A stretch of 64,000 nucleotides of DNA from Bacillus timonensis (GCA_020171895.1 JAIVAN010000003.1:620001-684000); one strand, 5' to 3'; positions 42,790 to 52,214 are shown, numbered from the stretch's first letter. Translations and numbers: made by a program. The notes: generated by a model not told the origin, from the sequence alone.

Positions 42790-43740
42790 CTACATATCAC
42801 GAGTCATAACTGTCAAAAAGTCTTCCAAGTACTTACTATACGAAAAATTTAATCCAATACGGTGTTTAGGATAATCTATGAGCATCGGGTAAGGACGAAA
42901 GTCAGCAATGCTTTGCCCATATGCTTCACTTTTATTTACAATTACCTTTACTGGTCTATTTTCTGTATAGATGTATTGCTCGTTCAGTGCTGACCATAAT
43001 GTGACAACATCATGTAAAGGGCTTCCTTTTATTGAAGGAATAGAAGATTTATAAAAGTTGAAGTAATAATCCATTAACGGTTTTATTATCTCACCTACCA
43101 TGGAATTATTCCTTTTTTGAACTTTGTCTATATAATTTACCATGTCAGGAGTGATTATTGCATTTTGAGTAATATTCAGAGGTATTATCGTTATTCTTTC
43201 ACCTAGAGTTAGCACTAAATTTGCAGCATAGGGATCACTGTAAAAATTAGCCTCTGCAACAGGTGTAACGTTTCCTGGATAAGAAAAAGCACCACCCATA
43301 ATATAAATCGATTTTACGTTTTTTACTAACTCAGGGTACAGAATATAGATAGTAGCTAGAGATGTAAGTCTACCAACATTCACTATGATCAAATCTTTAT
43401 ATTTATTAATTAAATTATTCACTTCATAAAAATCCTTAAATTTCACATCAGTCATATCTTTTATTGTTATAGGTCCTAACCCCTGTTCACCATGAACTTC
43501 AGGGTAAAAAGTAGGGCTCATTCCTGTAAGTGGTCTTTCAGCACCAGCAATGATAGGGATATCCTCTCTCTTTGTAAGCTTTTGAAGGTACCTTGCATTT
43601 TGAATGGCTACACTTTTTGGAACATTCCCATAGTCAGCTACAACACCGACAATATCTATATATGGGTTAAAATGTGCGTAAATTAGACCGATAATATCAT
43701 CTATTCCAAAGTCTGCAAAGTAAAGTACTTTCATTGGCAT
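42790..43740 (-). CDS. Nucleoside hydrolase-like protein
   Basis: 316-residue protein of the inosine-uridine nucleoside hydrolase family. The N-terminal calcium/catalytic motif reads YFADFGIDD, matching D10, D14 and D15 of the usual DxDxGxDD but with Phe at the first Asp position. Other signs are VNVGRLTSLA (usual GPLTNLA), IMGGAFSYPGNVTPVAEANFYSDPYAA and LHDVVTLW with the late Asp. It should cleave the glycosidic bond of ribonucleosides, but the altered first Asp makes activity less sure. The ATG follows GAGGAGTGG. Confidence 0.82.
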   Translation of the reverse strand: MPMKVLYFADFGIDDIIGLIYAHFNPYIDIVGVVADYGNVPKSVAIQNARYLQKLTKREDIPIIAGAERPLTGMSPTFYPEVHGEQGLGPITIKDMTDVKFKDFYEVNNLINKYKDLIIVNVGRLTSLATIYILYPELVKNVKSIYIMGGAFSYPGNVTPVAEANFYSDPYAANLVLTLGERITIIPLNITQNAIITPDMVNYIDKVQKRNNSMVGEIIKPLMDYYFNFYKSSIPSIKGSPLHDVVTLWSALNEQYIYTENRPVKVIVNKSEAYGQSIADFRPYPMLIDYPKHRIGLNFSYSKYLEDFLTVMTRDM

Positions 43741-43789
43741 TTATACCACTCCTCACTTTTAACACCTTACATCTTATGATAAAAAACGA

Positions 43790-43826
43790 AAAAAATGAGG
43801 TGAAATCTTCCCACCTCATTTTTTTA
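43790..43826 (-). terminator. Terminator of the sensor kinase gene
   Basis: AATGAGGTG GGAAGATTT CACCTCATT on the minus strand with T residues on the 3' side. Confidence 0.8.
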
Positions 43827-43827
43827 T

Positions 43828-45441
43828 CTATTTTAATGGTAAAGTGATTGTAAAAGTAGTTCCTTTTCCTTTTTTACTTTGAATGAGAATGTCTCCTCTT
43901 AACCTTTCGATTATCTGGTAACATACCATCATTCCAATTCCAGTCCCCTTTTCTTTCAATGAGTAAAACGGAGTTCCTAATCGCTTAACTTCTTCTTCTG
44001 TCATTCCTATTCCATTATCAGTTATTACAAAATAAACATTTTCAGAATCCTTGTTAACTTTTACGGATAAATACCCCTCATTCTTTATTGCCTCTATACC
44101 ATTCTTCATAATATTTAGAAGCACTTGTTTTAATTCGGACTTATTTCCATTAATTATGATTGAGTCCTCTTCACAATCAAGCATTACTTTAATGTTATTG
44201 GTCATTAAAGCATAGGATGTTATCAATTCAGTAACATTTTTTGTTATTTCGATACAGTCAATTTCTTCGTGATCACCAATGTCAGGCTTTGCTAATGATA
44301 AATAGTCATTTATTATCGTTTCTGCTCTGTTCATTTCTCCAACCATTAATACAATATACTCTTTTTCCTCCGTTGATAAAGTATCTTTTGATTGAAATAT
44401 TTGCAGAAAACCTTTTACCACTGTCATAGGGTTTCTAATTTCATGGGCAACGGAAGCAGCTAATTGACCAATTGCATTCATTCTTTCAGCTCGCTGTAGT
44501 TCCATTTGGAGCTTACTCTGCTCTAAAATACTATCCATTTCTCCTAAAGCTTTATCAAATCCTTTTAGAGCTTCATTTACTCCCCTTTCAGTTATTTGTT
44601 CAGAAGTAACAGCCACTCGATCAAATAAGAGTTGTAATTGTGCCGTCATTTCATTAAATTTCTCACTTAATTCACCTATTTCTGATTGATCATTCGTATT
44701 AAGTGTAACGTTAAAATTACCTTGACTTACTTGATGTATTCCAGAAAATAAATCCTTTAAAGGAGACATCATCTTTCTTAATCCCCAATCTTGAATTGTA
44801 AAAATGACACTAAAAACAAGAGTACATGCGACAAATAGAGAAATAAGTAAATCAAGCTGTATGTTATGTAAAATACTTGCATCGATGTCGATACAAAAAA
44901 TGGCAATTACCTCTCCATATTCATCAAAAATTGGGGAAAAACCAGTAATCCACGTTCCGTAATCATCCTCATATATACCGGTATAACTACTTGTCTTATT
45001 ATTAATGGTTGAATCCAGTTCTTCAATATATTCTTTGGGAGCTCTGTATATACTCCCTGCCGCCATTTTACTATCTACTACTTTACTCGCAACAGCAATA
45101 GGTAAAAGATTTTGCTTGTCTTTAATAGTCGTAGGTAATAGATAACCCTGAGCATAATTTGAAAATTTCTCATTAATTTTATCTAAAGATTCAACTAGTT
45201 TATCCGAAACGTCCTGACTACTTTCCTGTTGTTTTATAGCAAGTTTAATTTCCGATATTGGCAATGTAGATTTCCACAAATTTGCTGTACTAACCGCTTG
45301 GTCTGCCATTAGTTGAACTGCAGTATTTTTTTGAATTTGGTAACTGATTAAAGATGTAGAAAAGCCAACTAATAGTACGATGAAACTTGTAAATAGAATG
45401 GTTTTTTTAAAGAAGCTAAGTTTATTCATATAAGATTTCAT
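43828..45441 (-). CDS. Transmembrane sensor histidine kinase with HAMP domain
   Basis: 537-residue kinase. A first transmembrane helix lies near residues 12-32, an extracytoplasmic Cache-like domain at 33-190 (YAQGYLLPTT, FDEYGEVIAIFCIDIDAS), a second helix near 200-220, and HAMP and coiled-coil segments at 225-320. The phosphoacceptor is H333 (SVAHEIRNPMTVVKGFLQIF). The ATPase domain has NIMKNGIEAI, DNGIGM and GTGIGMMVCYQII. The start is the ATG at 45441 with AAGAGG upstream; the frame is open for 108 more bases without a ribosome site. It is an orphan kinase with a sporulation-kinase-like core. Confidence 0.9.
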   Translation of the reverse strand: MKSYMNKLSFFKKTILFTSFIVLLVGFSTSLISYQIQKNTAVQLMADQAVSTANLWKSTLPISEIKLAIKQQESSQDVSDKLVESLDKINEKFSNYAQGYLLPTTIKDKQNLLPIAVASKVVDSKMAAGSIYRAPKEYIEELDSTINNKTSSYTGIYEDDYGTWITGFSPIFDEYGEVIAIFCIDIDASILHNIQLDLLISLFVACTLVFSVIFTIQDWGLRKMMSPLKDLFSGIHQVSQGNFNVTLNTNDQSEIGELSEKFNEMTAQLQLLFDRVAVTSEQITERGVNEALKGFDKALGEMDSILEQSKLQMELQRAERMNAIGQLAASVAHEIRNPMTVVKGFLQIFQSKDTLSTEEKEYIVLMVGEMNRAETIINDYLSLAKPDIGDHEEIDCIEITKNVTELITSYALMTNNIKVMLDCEEDSIIINGNKSELKQVLLNIMKNGIEAIKNEGYLSVKVNKDSENVYFVITDNGIGMTEEEVKRLGTPFYSLKEKGTGIGMMVCYQIIERLRGDILIQSKKGKGTTFTITLPLK

Positions 45442-45599
45442 GGAATTCCTCTTATTCAAATTAGTCGTTACTAAAATAATTCGACTAAAAGAAAAAAATC
45501 CCTTTTTTACTACTAAATCTGCATAACTAGACAACCGTACAAGCAACAAATTTATAAAGTCATAAATTATTAAGAATACTTTTTCATGGAGGGATAACA

Positions 45600-45863
45600 G
45601 TGGCTACACATTATTATGAAATCTGTAATAGATATCGTGGTCGAGTTGTAAATATATCTTGTAAGGATGGAAAAAAACATGTAGGAAGAATTATAAACGT
45701 CACGAGAAGTCATGTTTATTTAGAACCATTTCAACAAAGAAATTTCGGAGGCTTTGGTTATGGATATTATGGTAGAGGTTATGGTTATGGTTTCCGTAGA
45801 CCTTTCGCTGTTCCACTAGCATTTATATCAGGTTTAGTACTAGGTGGACTTTTTTTCTGGTAA
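45600..45863 (+). CDS. Small protein with LSM-like head, GYG-rich middle and TM tail
   Basis: 87-residue protein. Residues 7-42 (YRGRVVNISCKDGKKHVGRIINVTRSHVYLEP) look like a small SH3/LSM-type beta barrel. A Gly/Tyr-rich segment (FGGFGYGYYGRGYGYGF) follows, then one hydrophobic C-terminal helix (AVPLAFISGLVLGGLFFW). The GTG start has GGAGGG upstream. The layout resembles small sporulation or spore-coat proteins, but no function is known. A hairpin follows at 45871-45895. Confidence 0.75.
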   Translation: MATHYYEICNRYRGRVVNISCKDGKKHVGRIINVTRSHVYLEPFQQRNFGGFGYGYYGRGYGYGFRRPFAVPLAFISGLVLGGLFFW

Positions 45864-45870
45864 TGGAAAC

Positions 45871-45895
45871 GCCTTCTCGATTATTTCGAGAAGGC
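45871..45895. terminator. Hairpin between convergent genes
   Basis: GCCTTCTCG ATTATTT CGAGAAGGC, perfect 9-bp stem between the small-protein gene and degV; T-run weak on both sides. Confidence 0.55.
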
Positions 45896-45913
45896 ATTCT
45901 ACTACTCTATGAA

Positions 45914-46756
45914 TTAATTAAAATAATACATAAAGCCAATTGCTCCCCTGCCAGTATGTGTACTAATGATTGGAGTCGTTTCTTCTACATCTATCAAGTG
46001 ACAGTCACTGACATCTAAAAGAGATTGTCTAAGTTTATTAGCCAATTGCTCACCGTCTGCATGAACGATTCCAACATCCTTTAATGACTTATTACTAACA
46101 TCCTCTAAAAACCGTTTCGTTAAATATTTTACTATTTGAGAGTGACTTCTTACCTTAGTGATTGGCGCATAGACACCATCTTCCAATATTGCAATAGGCT
46201 TAATATTTAATAACGAACCAAGTAAAGCTTTACCTTTCCCTATTCTTCCACCCTTAACTAAGTTTTCAAGAGTATCAACAATAACAAATAAGCGTGTATT
46301 TTTTTGTATCTCCTTTAGCTTAAAGAGAATATCATCAACTTGATTACCCTCAGATGCCATCTTAGCAGCCTCAATTACTTGAAAACTCATTGCCTTTGAG
46401 ATAAATCTAGAATCTACTACACTAACATTTCCATCTACCATTTCAGCAGCACTTTGAGCCGATCTAAAAGTTCCACTTAAATCACTAGACATATGTATGG
46501 AAATAACGTCACTCCCATCAGCTGTTAGACGGTTATATACCTCTACAAAGCTACCTATAGCCGGTTGAGAGCTTTTGGGTAGTTCTTTAGAGAGCGCCAT
46601 TTTTTCAATGAATTCTGAAGGTGTAATATCCACTCTATCTAAATAAGTATCTCCGTCAATTGAAATTGATAAAGGTACAACTTCAAGATTATAAGCTTCG
46701 ATCTGTTCATTTGATAAATCGACAGTAGAATCGGTTACTATTTTTATGTTTGCCAT
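45914..46756 (-). CDS. DegV family fatty-acid-binding protein (first copy)
   Basis: 280-residue DegV/FakB-type protein. Motifs are IVTDSTVDLS, SQPAIGSF, SSDLSGTFRSA, the VVDSRFISKAM region and the C-terminal HTGRGAIGFMYY. FakB-type proteins bind a fatty acid and present it to the kinase FakA for incorporation into phospholipid. The ATG at 46756 has GGGATGTGA upstream; the frame is open further but lacks a ribosome site. A second DegV gene lies at 61954-62793, and two FakB paralogues with different acyl preferences are common. Confidence 0.9.
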   Translation of the reverse strand: MANIKIVTDSTVDLSNEQIEAYNLEVVPLSISIDGDTYLDRVDITPSEFIEKMALSKELPKSSQPAIGSFVEVYNRLTADGSDVISIHMSSDLSGTFRSAQSAAEMVDGNVSVVDSRFISKAMSFQVIEAAKMASEGNQVDDILFKLKEIQKNTRLFVIVDTLENLVKGGRIGKGKALLGSLLNIKPIAILEDGVYAPITKVRSHSQIVKYLTKRFLEDVSNKSLKDVGIVHADGEQLANKLRQSLLDVSDCHLIDVEETTPIISTHTGRGAIGFMYYFN

Positions 46757-46923
46757 TTCTATCACATCCCTACATTTTTCACATAACATTATACTACTGG
46801 AAATAAACGTTTAAAAGCATTATGATTGAAAATTTGGAATAAGATCACAATGTTCCTAAGAATAATTACTTTCATATTCATACCTCTAGCATCCAACAAA
46901 ATCTGAATATCAAAAACACCTTA

Positions 46924-46957
46924 TGAAAAAGAACCCTTTTAATAATCAAAGGGTTCA
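46924..46957 (-). terminator. Terminator of the gene at 46965-47216
   Basis: Minus strand GAACCCTTT GATTATTA AAAGGGTTC followed by TTTTTC. Confidence 0.8.
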
Positions 46958-46964
46958 AAAATTG

Positions 46965-47216
46965 TTAAGCATTATTCTTTAGTAAATCTGTTTTAAACAA
47001 TCTTTCATAATCTGGCCACTTCAATACTTTTTTTAAGTACTCTCTAAAAGAATAGACTTTTTTTGGAGAATTGTTCGCACTTATAATTGAAGTAAACCTT
47101 TGTAACTTAATAGCGAGCATAAAATAATAAGAATTGCCTTCATCTAATACAGGAATTTCAATTACCTTAACCTTCTGTCCATTTTGATGTTTGAACTCTA
47201 GGCTTTTAAATAGCAA
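46965..47216 (-). CDS. Hypothetical small protein
   Basis: 83-residue soluble protein (MLFKSLEFKHQNGQKVKVIEIPV, YYFMLAIKLQRFTSIIS, KWPDYERLFKTDLL). The TTG start has AGAGGATTG upstream and a good terminator follows. No family recognised. It stands alone between degV and the repeat at 47372. Confidence 0.65.
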   Translation of the reverse strand: MLFKSLEFKHQNGQKVKVIEIPVLDEGNSYYFMLAIKLQRFTSIISANNSPKKVYSFREYLKKVLKWPDYERLFKTDLLKNNA

Positions 47217-47371
47217 GATATCAATCCTCTTTTTTACCCGTTTCTTATATTATACATTATTTTATGATCGAAGTCTGTCTAAACATGTTAATAAGTAAAT
47301 TTTTTTACTAATTTCATACAGTATATTAACTTATATATTTAAGAAATAACCTTTCCTTCCCTTATTATATA

Positions 47372-47707
47372 GCTATCCTGAAAATACGACACTGTACAAG
47401 GGGTGTTAATCTGCGTTGCAGGAACCTCGCTTTCCGTGGGGCGCCACTTGAGCCTCCTCGGCTTCGCCTGTGGGGTCCGGGGTCTGTCGCATATCCCACA
47501 GGACATTGAATAAGCTCCCTTGAATCCTCACCGCACGAAGGAAATGCGTTAGCATTTTCGAGGAGTCTCGGTTCCTTCCACTCCGATTAACACGCAAGAA
47601 TGACTTAAAGTCCAACATTCTATAAATTCCAAAATCAAGTTCGCACCATTTTCATCCTTCATGGTGCAATTCTCAAATTACATGGAAGTCTACCCTGAAA
47701 ATACAAT
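47372..47707 (-). repeat. GC-rich intergenic repeat, copy 7, with an internal insertion
   Basis: Unit of about 320 bp in the same orientation as copies 1-2, from GCTATCCTGAAAATACGAC to the next CTACCCTGAAAATAC boundary. It is longer than the others because a stretch of about 65 bp, centred on 47501-47565 and containing CGCACGAAGGAAATGCGTT, interrupts the core between GTCGCATATCCC and GAGGAGTCTCGG. The rest of 47217-47809 holds no gene. Confidence 0.82.
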
Positions 47708-47809
47708 TCATCACACTAAACATCACCTACCTCTAAAATTTTGTAGTAGGTTTTCGTATTGTGTGCTTGGAAGACGGATAAGCTAAGATAAAAAAGAAGG
47801 TGTAACGAT

Positions 47810-48040
47810 TTGGAGTATAAGATTGATGCAAAAGATAGTGCGATTCCATGTGAGATTACAATTGATGACGATAACGGCAGGTATATGGTTAGAAATGCTG
47901 ATACAAGTGGACAATCTTTTAATAGCGCTAAAGAATTAGTAAGTTGGATAGAACAAAACTGGAAACCCGAGGATTTTAATAATCAATCAGAGTATTGTAA
48001 CATCCTGTCTAACCTTAAAGAGAATATCTCTAAATTGTAA
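47810..48040 (+). CDS. Hypothetical protein
   Basis: 76-residue soluble protein with EITIDDDNGRYMVRNADTSGQSFNSAKELVSWIEQNW and an acidic helix at the end. The TTG start follows AAGGTG. No family recognised; the strand-strand-helix outline resembles many small Bacillus proteins. Convergent with the isoaspartyl dipeptidase gene, sharing a terminator. Confidence 0.7.
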   Translation: MEYKIDAKDSAIPCEITIDDDNGRYMVRNADTSGQSFNSAKELVSWIEQNWKPEDFNNQSEYCNILSNLKENISKL

Positions 48041-48062
48041 AGGGAGTTGTAACTCCCTTTTT
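48040..48062. terminator. Terminator shared by convergent genes
   Basis: AAAGGGAGTT GTA ACTCCCTTT followed by TTCC; overlaps the stop codon of the gene at 47810-48040. Confidence 0.75.
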
Positions 48063-48063
48063 C

Positions 48064-49236
48064 CTATTCAAATGTACCTTTTACAAGTACTTTACCATTT
48101 TCAATCATCTTTTTACCTTTTGCAATTACTGAGTGAATATTAAGATTCTCTTTTTCTAGGAAGACTAGGTCTGCATCCTTACCTACTTCAATATTACCTT
48201 TATCCTTTAATTTTAATATTCTAGCAGGATTTGAAGTGATAACTTGCAATGCTTTTTCTAGTGGGATACCTTCTTTAAGAACAGCTTCCTTTACTTGTGA
48301 AAAGAGAGAAGATACATTTCCAACCTGTAGACCGATGAATTCACCATTGGAATTAAACTCTGGTAAGCTCGCTTGACCATCTGATGTAAACGTAACTTGT
48401 TCAATCGGAACGCCCGCTTCAAGCATTCTTTTTAGCCCTTCTCCACACTTTACTTCACCATTATATAAAAATCTTTGTACTGTACTTGTAGTAAAATCAA
48501 CATATCCTCCACTCTTAGCAAAGTTAATCCCAGAAATAAACAGTTCTTCATTCCGATTAATATGAGTTGGATGAAATTGAGTAATTGGTATATCCGTTTT
48601 TTGAACAACAGCTTCTATTAAACTGAGCTTTGATGGACTATCCCCTAAATGTACATTAACAATTCCCGCCTTCCCCGAAAGCATTCCACCCACTCTTGCT
48701 GCTGAGGCTATCTTCGCTAACTCCTCCATCGTAGGTTGAGATGAGCGGTGATCCGCAATCGCTATTTCTCCAACTCCAATAATTTTATCAATTAAAATTA
48801 AGTCATCTTCTATTTTTGAAGTGAGTGTCCTAACAGGCACTTGATAGGAACCAGTATGTACGTAGCATGTTATTCCTTCTTCTTCTAATCCCCTAGCTTT
48901 TGCTATAATGTTACTCATTGTCCGTGTTGTACCATCAGTTCCAATTACGCCAACTAATGTAGTTATACCAGCTGTTGTTGCTTGAGTTAATGTAATTTCA
49001 GGCGTCCGAGTTTTGTAGCTACCTTCTCCCCCACCACCGATAATGTGAACATGAGAATCAATGAACCCAGGCACAACTAATCTTCCTGCTGCATCAATAA
49101 TTTCAATATCTACAAAATTAACAGGAGCTTCAATTTCATCTTCGATGTAACCAATCTTATCATGAACAAGAAGGATGTCTTTAAAGCCTAAATACATAGG
49201 TGCATAAACTTCCGCATTTTTAATTAACGTAATCAT
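48064..49236 (-). CDS. iadA: Isoaspartyl dipeptidase
   Basis: 390-residue metallo-dependent amidohydrolase. Signature elements: DSHVHIIGGGGEGSYKTRTPEI near residues 60-80 (zinc histidines), VGEIAIADHRSS, VNVHLGDS and QFHPTHINRN (further zinc histidines), and FTSDGQAS (catalytic Asp). It hydrolyses beta-aspartyl dipeptides formed by protein ageing. The GGGGEGS loop is specific to IadA. The ATG lies after a short GGGGGA-containing leader. Single gene, with no linked peptide transporter. Confidence 0.93.
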   Translation of the reverse strand: MITLIKNAEVYAPMYLGFKDILLVHDKIGYIEDEIEAPVNFVDIEIIDAAGRLVVPGFIDSHVHIIGGGGEGSYKTRTPEITLTQATTAGITTLVGVIGTDGTTRTMSNIIAKARGLEEEGITCYVHTGSYQVPVRTLTSKIEDDLILIDKIIGVGEIAIADHRSSQPTMEELAKIASAARVGGMLSGKAGIVNVHLGDSPSKLSLIEAVVQKTDIPITQFHPTHINRNEELFISGINFAKSGGYVDFTTSTVQRFLYNGEVKCGEGLKRMLEAGVPIEQVTFTSDGQASLPEFNSNGEFIGLQVGNVSSLFSQVKEAVLKEGIPLEKALQVITSNPARILKLKDKGNIEVGKDADLVFLEKENLNIHSVIAKGKKMIENGKVLVKGTFE

Positions 49237-49383
49237 GGTTAGTCCCCCACTTTATATGGTTCTACTTTCATAATTATACCAAATGGTATAAAATTTATTT
49301 ACAGATAATTTTTATGTTATGATAAATCATAGTATATTAATTTAATAGTCATAAAAATTTATTGAGAATTGGAGTTAAATGAA

Positions 49384-50019
49384 ATGGCAAATACGCATAC
49401 CTTTACAAAGGGTGAAGAAATAGCTAATTCTGTTACTCATGGTATTGGAGCACTTCTCAGTATTGCTGCTCTCGTAATATTAATCGTTTTTTCCTCTCTA
49501 CATGGTACAGCATGGCATATTGTAAGTTTTACTCTTTTTGGTGTTACAATGGTTTTACTATACACTTCTTCAACATTAGTACACAGTTTTCCAAAAGGAA
49601 GAGTAAAAGATTTCTTTGAAATTCTAGATCATTCCTCCATATACTTCTTTATTGCAGGAACGTATACACCTTTCTTATTTTTAGCTGTCCAAGGGTGGTT
49701 AGGTTGGACATTGTTTGGTGTTGTTTGGGGCCTTGCAATTGGGGGCACAATCTTCAAATCATTCTTTGTAAAAAAATATCTATTTGCCTCAACGATCTTA
49801 TACGTATTTTTGGGGTGGTTAATTGTTTTTGCTTGGAATCCTCTTATTGAAAATATTCATCCTACAGGATTATCACTCTTAGTAACAGGAGGAATTTTAT
49901 ATACAATTGGAGCTGTTTTTTATGTATGGAGAGGCTTTAAGTTTCACCATGCTATTTGGCACTTATTCGTATTAGCTGGTTCAATTACACATTTCTTCTC
50001 GGTATTAACATTTATATAA
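49384..50019 (+). CDS. yplQ: Hemolysin III family membrane protein (YplQ)
   Basis: 211-residue integral membrane protein with about seven transmembrane helices, of the hemolysin III/PAQR family. Family motifs are EEIANSVTHGIGALLS near the N terminus, LVHSFP, LDHSSIYFFIAGTYTPF and FHHAIWHLFVLAGSITHF, with the conserved Ser, Asp and His residues expected to bind a metal. The ATG at 49384 has GGAG at 9 bases. Despite the name, most members are not known toxins. Synteny with B. subtilis yplQ-ypkP is kept. Terminator at 50024-50061. Confidence 0.9.
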   Translation: MANTHTFTKGEEIANSVTHGIGALLSIAALVILIVFSSLHGTAWHIVSFTLFGVTMVLLYTSSTLVHSFPKGRVKDFFEILDHSSIYFFIAGTYTPFLFLAVQGWLGWTLFGVVWGLAIGGTIFKSFFVKKYLFASTILYVFLGWLIVFAWNPLIENIHPTGLSLLVTGGILYTIGAVFYVWRGFKFHHAIWHLFVLAGSITHFFSVLTFI

Positions 50020-50023
50020 AGAT

Positions 50024-50061
50024 AAATGCCACTATTCGCTGAACGGTAGTGGCATTTTTTA
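50024..50061 (+). terminator. Terminator of yplQ
   Basis: AAATGCCACTA ... TAGTGGCATTTT with a long T-run. Confidence 0.85.
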
Positions 50062-50065
50062 TTCT

Positions 50066-50773
50066 CTAATTTAATTTAGCAGAAATTTTTTGTTGTATTA
50101 ATTCAGCTAACTCTTTCGTTTCCTTCTCTGGAGAATGGAAATGTGCTGGCAAAATAGTGATATTCACTTTAGCTGGTTTAATAATTCCTTTATTTTGTTC
50201 CATTATCTTATAACTTCCATCAATGACGATTGGAACAATAGGAACATTAGAATCAACAGCTAGGCGAAGTCCACCAGTTTTAAAACTTTTTACCTTGCCA
50301 TCTTTACTTCTAGTCCCTTCAGGAAAGATAACCATCGAATGACCATCCTTCAACAAACTAATTCCTTCTTTTATTGCCTTTAAGGACTGTCTTCTATCTT
50401 TTCGATCAATGAAAACGCAATTCATAAGTTCCATCCAACTACGGATAATAGGAAGCTTTTTCACCTCGACTTTAGAAATAAACCCAAAAGGTTTATCAAT
50501 ACAACTTAATAGAATTGGAATATCGAAGTTTCCTTGATGATTAGCAACAAATAAGACTGGACCATTCGGAATATTTTCTCTACCAGTTACTGTTACTTTT
50601 ACGCCTGCTATTCTAATTAAGTAACTAGCCCACTTTTTGGGGAGTTTATGGATAAATAAATCCCTCTCTTCAACGGAAAGCGACTTATCTAACTTTTTTA
50701 ATTTTAATTGCGAAGGAATACTATAAATTAAATAACTTCCAAAAAACAAAAACCACAACACTGTTCTAACCAT
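50066..50773 (-). CDS. ypkP: 1-acyl-sn-glycerol-3-phosphate acyltransferase-like (YpkP)
   Basis: 235-residue PlsC-type acyltransferase. The catalytic motif is VANHQGNFD (NHxxxxD) near residue 76, the glycerol-phosphate-binding motif is FPEGTRSKDG near 150, and PIVIDG follows. One N-terminal hydrophobic helix anchors it to the membrane. It transfers an acyl group to lysophosphatidate in phospholipid synthesis. The start is the ATG at 50773 with GGAGGTAG. Convergent with yplQ, just downstream of dfrA. Confidence 0.88.
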   Translation of the reverse strand: MVRTVLWFLFFGSYLIYSIPSQLKLKKLDKSLSVEERDLFIHKLPKKWASYLIRIAGVKVTVTGRENIPNGPVLFVANHQGNFDIPILLSCIDKPFGFISKVEVKKLPIIRSWMELMNCVFIDRKDRRQSLKAIKEGISLLKDGHSMVIFPEGTRSKDGKVKSFKTGGLRLAVDSNVPIVPIVIDGSYKIMEQNKGIIKPAKVNITILPAHFHSPEKETKELAELIQQKISAKLN

Positions 50774-50799
50774 GTCTACCTCCAAGATACTTCAACTTT

Positions 50800-50830
50800 A
50801 AAAGGTCTGACAAAGTTGTCAGACCTTTTA
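50800..50830 (-). terminator. Terminator of the thymidylate synthase-dfrA operon
   Basis: Perfect AAAAGGTCTGACA AAGT TGTCAGACCTTTT stem. Confidence 0.85.
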
Positions 50831-50846
50831 ATCATACATCAATTTT

Positions 50847-51332
50847 TTATTTTTTTCTATAAACTGCGAAAAAATAGTCATAAGGGTTTTTATTGTCTTT
50901 AGGCCCTTTTTCTCTCGATATTAACTCCCACTCTTCCATGTTTACTTTAGGGAAATATGTATCTCCTGAAAATCTTTCTTCAATATGGGTTATATATAAT
51001 TTATCAGTAAAAGGGAGAAACTGATTGAATATTTCTGCACCACCAATAATAAAGACTTCATTCCCTAGCTGTTCACTATGATGTAAGACCTCATCAACTG
51101 AATGCATGACTTCACAGCCAAAAACATTCATGTCATGAGTTTTCGTGAGTACAATATTATGTCTTCCAGGAAGTGGTCTTCCAATTGAGTTGTACGTTTT
51201 TCTCCCCATAACAATTGATTTTCCCATAGTTATTTTTTTAAAGTAAGCTAGATCGGCTGGTAATTTCCAAGGCAGATCGTTATCTTGTCCAATTAGATTA
51301 TTTTGATCCATTGCTACAATAAGTGAAATCAT
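50847..51332 (-). CDS. dfrA: Dihydrofolate reductase
   Basis: 161-residue chromosomal-type DHFR. Substrate and NADPH residues are visible: [28 protein letters not shown] near the N terminus, the essential acidic residue D27-type (PADLAYFK), [16 protein letters not shown] and [13 protein letters not shown]. It reduces dihydrofolate made by thymidylate synthase. The start codon overlaps the upstream synthase stop by 4 bases (translational coupling). Both genes share a terminator. Confidence 0.95.
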   Translation of the reverse strand: MISLIVAMDQNNLIGQDNDLPWKLPADLAYFKKITMGKSIVMGRKTYNSIGRPLPGRHNIVLTKTHDMNVFGCEVMHSVDEVLHHSEQLGNEVFIIGGAEIFNQFLPFTDKLYITHIEERFSGDTYFPKVNMEEWELISREKGPKDNKNPYDYFFAVYRKK

Positions 51333-52123
51333 ACACTAACCTCACCTTTTATATGTGGATGTGCGTCATAATTTTCAAGCTGAAAATCTTCAAAAGTAAA
51401 ATCAAAAATTGATTTGATTTTAGGATTTATTTTCATTGACGGTAATGGTTTAGGCTCCCTTGTTAGTTGCAATTTCACTTGATCAAGATGATTTAAATAA
51501 ATATGTGCATCACCGAAAGTGTGTATAAACTCTCCTACTTTTAAATTCGTCACTTGTGCGACCATCATTGTTAAAAGAGCGTAAGAAGCAATATTAAACG
51601 GAACACCTAAAAAGACATCTGCAGACCTTTGGTAGAGCTGGCAAGAAAGCTTTCCGTCTGATACATAAAACTGGAATAGACAGTGACAAGGTGGTAATGC
51701 CATGTTTTCAACATCTGCTACGTTCCAAGCGCTAACAATTAATCTACGGGAATCTGGATTATTATTTATCTGATTAATTATGTTTGATATTTGATCGATA
51801 CTTTGACCGTTTCTAGCTGGCCACGATCTCCACTGGTGCCCATAAACAGGACCAAGGTCTCCATTTTCATCAGCCCATTCGTTCCAAATTCTAACACCGT
51901 TTTCTTCTAAATATTTTATATTTGTATCTCCTTTTAAAAACCAAAGTAACTCATGAATAATTGATCGTAGATGAAGCTTTTTTGTTGTTATAGCAGGGAA
52001 ACCTTTTTCCAAATCAAATCTCATTTGATAGCCAAATGTACTAATTGTACCAGTACCAGTTCGATCTTCTTTCATAGTACCCTTCTCTATAATATGTTGA
52101 CAAAGATCTAAATATTGTTTCAT
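51329..52123 (-). CDS. thyA: Thymidylate synthase (ThyA type)
   Basis: 264-residue ThyA-family synthase converting dUMP to dTMP with methylene-tetrahydrofolate. The catalytic cysteine is in [13 protein letters not shown], with REDRTGTGT near the N terminus, [11 protein letters not shown] and [16 protein letters not shown] also present. The length of 264 is that of the shorter ThyB form of B. subtilis, and the coupled dfrA is as in that species. ATG preceded by GGTGTGGCGG-type site. Confidence 0.95.
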   Translation of the reverse strand: MKQYLDLCQHIIEKGTMKEDRTGTGTISTFGYQMRFDLEKGFPAITTKKLHLRSIIHELLWFLKGDTNIKYLEENGVRIWNEWADENGDLGPVYGHQWRSWPARNGQSIDQISNIINQINNNPDSRRLIVSAWNVADVENMALPPCHCLFQFYVSDGKLSCQLYQRSADVFLGVPFNIASYALLTMMVAQVTNLKVGEFIHTFGDAHIYLNHLDQVKLQLTREPKPLPSMKINPKIKSIFDFTFEDFQLENYDAHPHIKGEVSV

Positions 52124-52214
52124 TCCGCCACACCTCTCACTATATATAGACTTTACTATTTTAACAAAGTAATATACAAGGTGAAAGTACTATCACACAT
52201 ATTTTAAAAAAATT

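Noticed and set aside
47406-47618. Open frame of 70 residues on the minus strand
   Set aside because: It is a translation of repeat copy 7.
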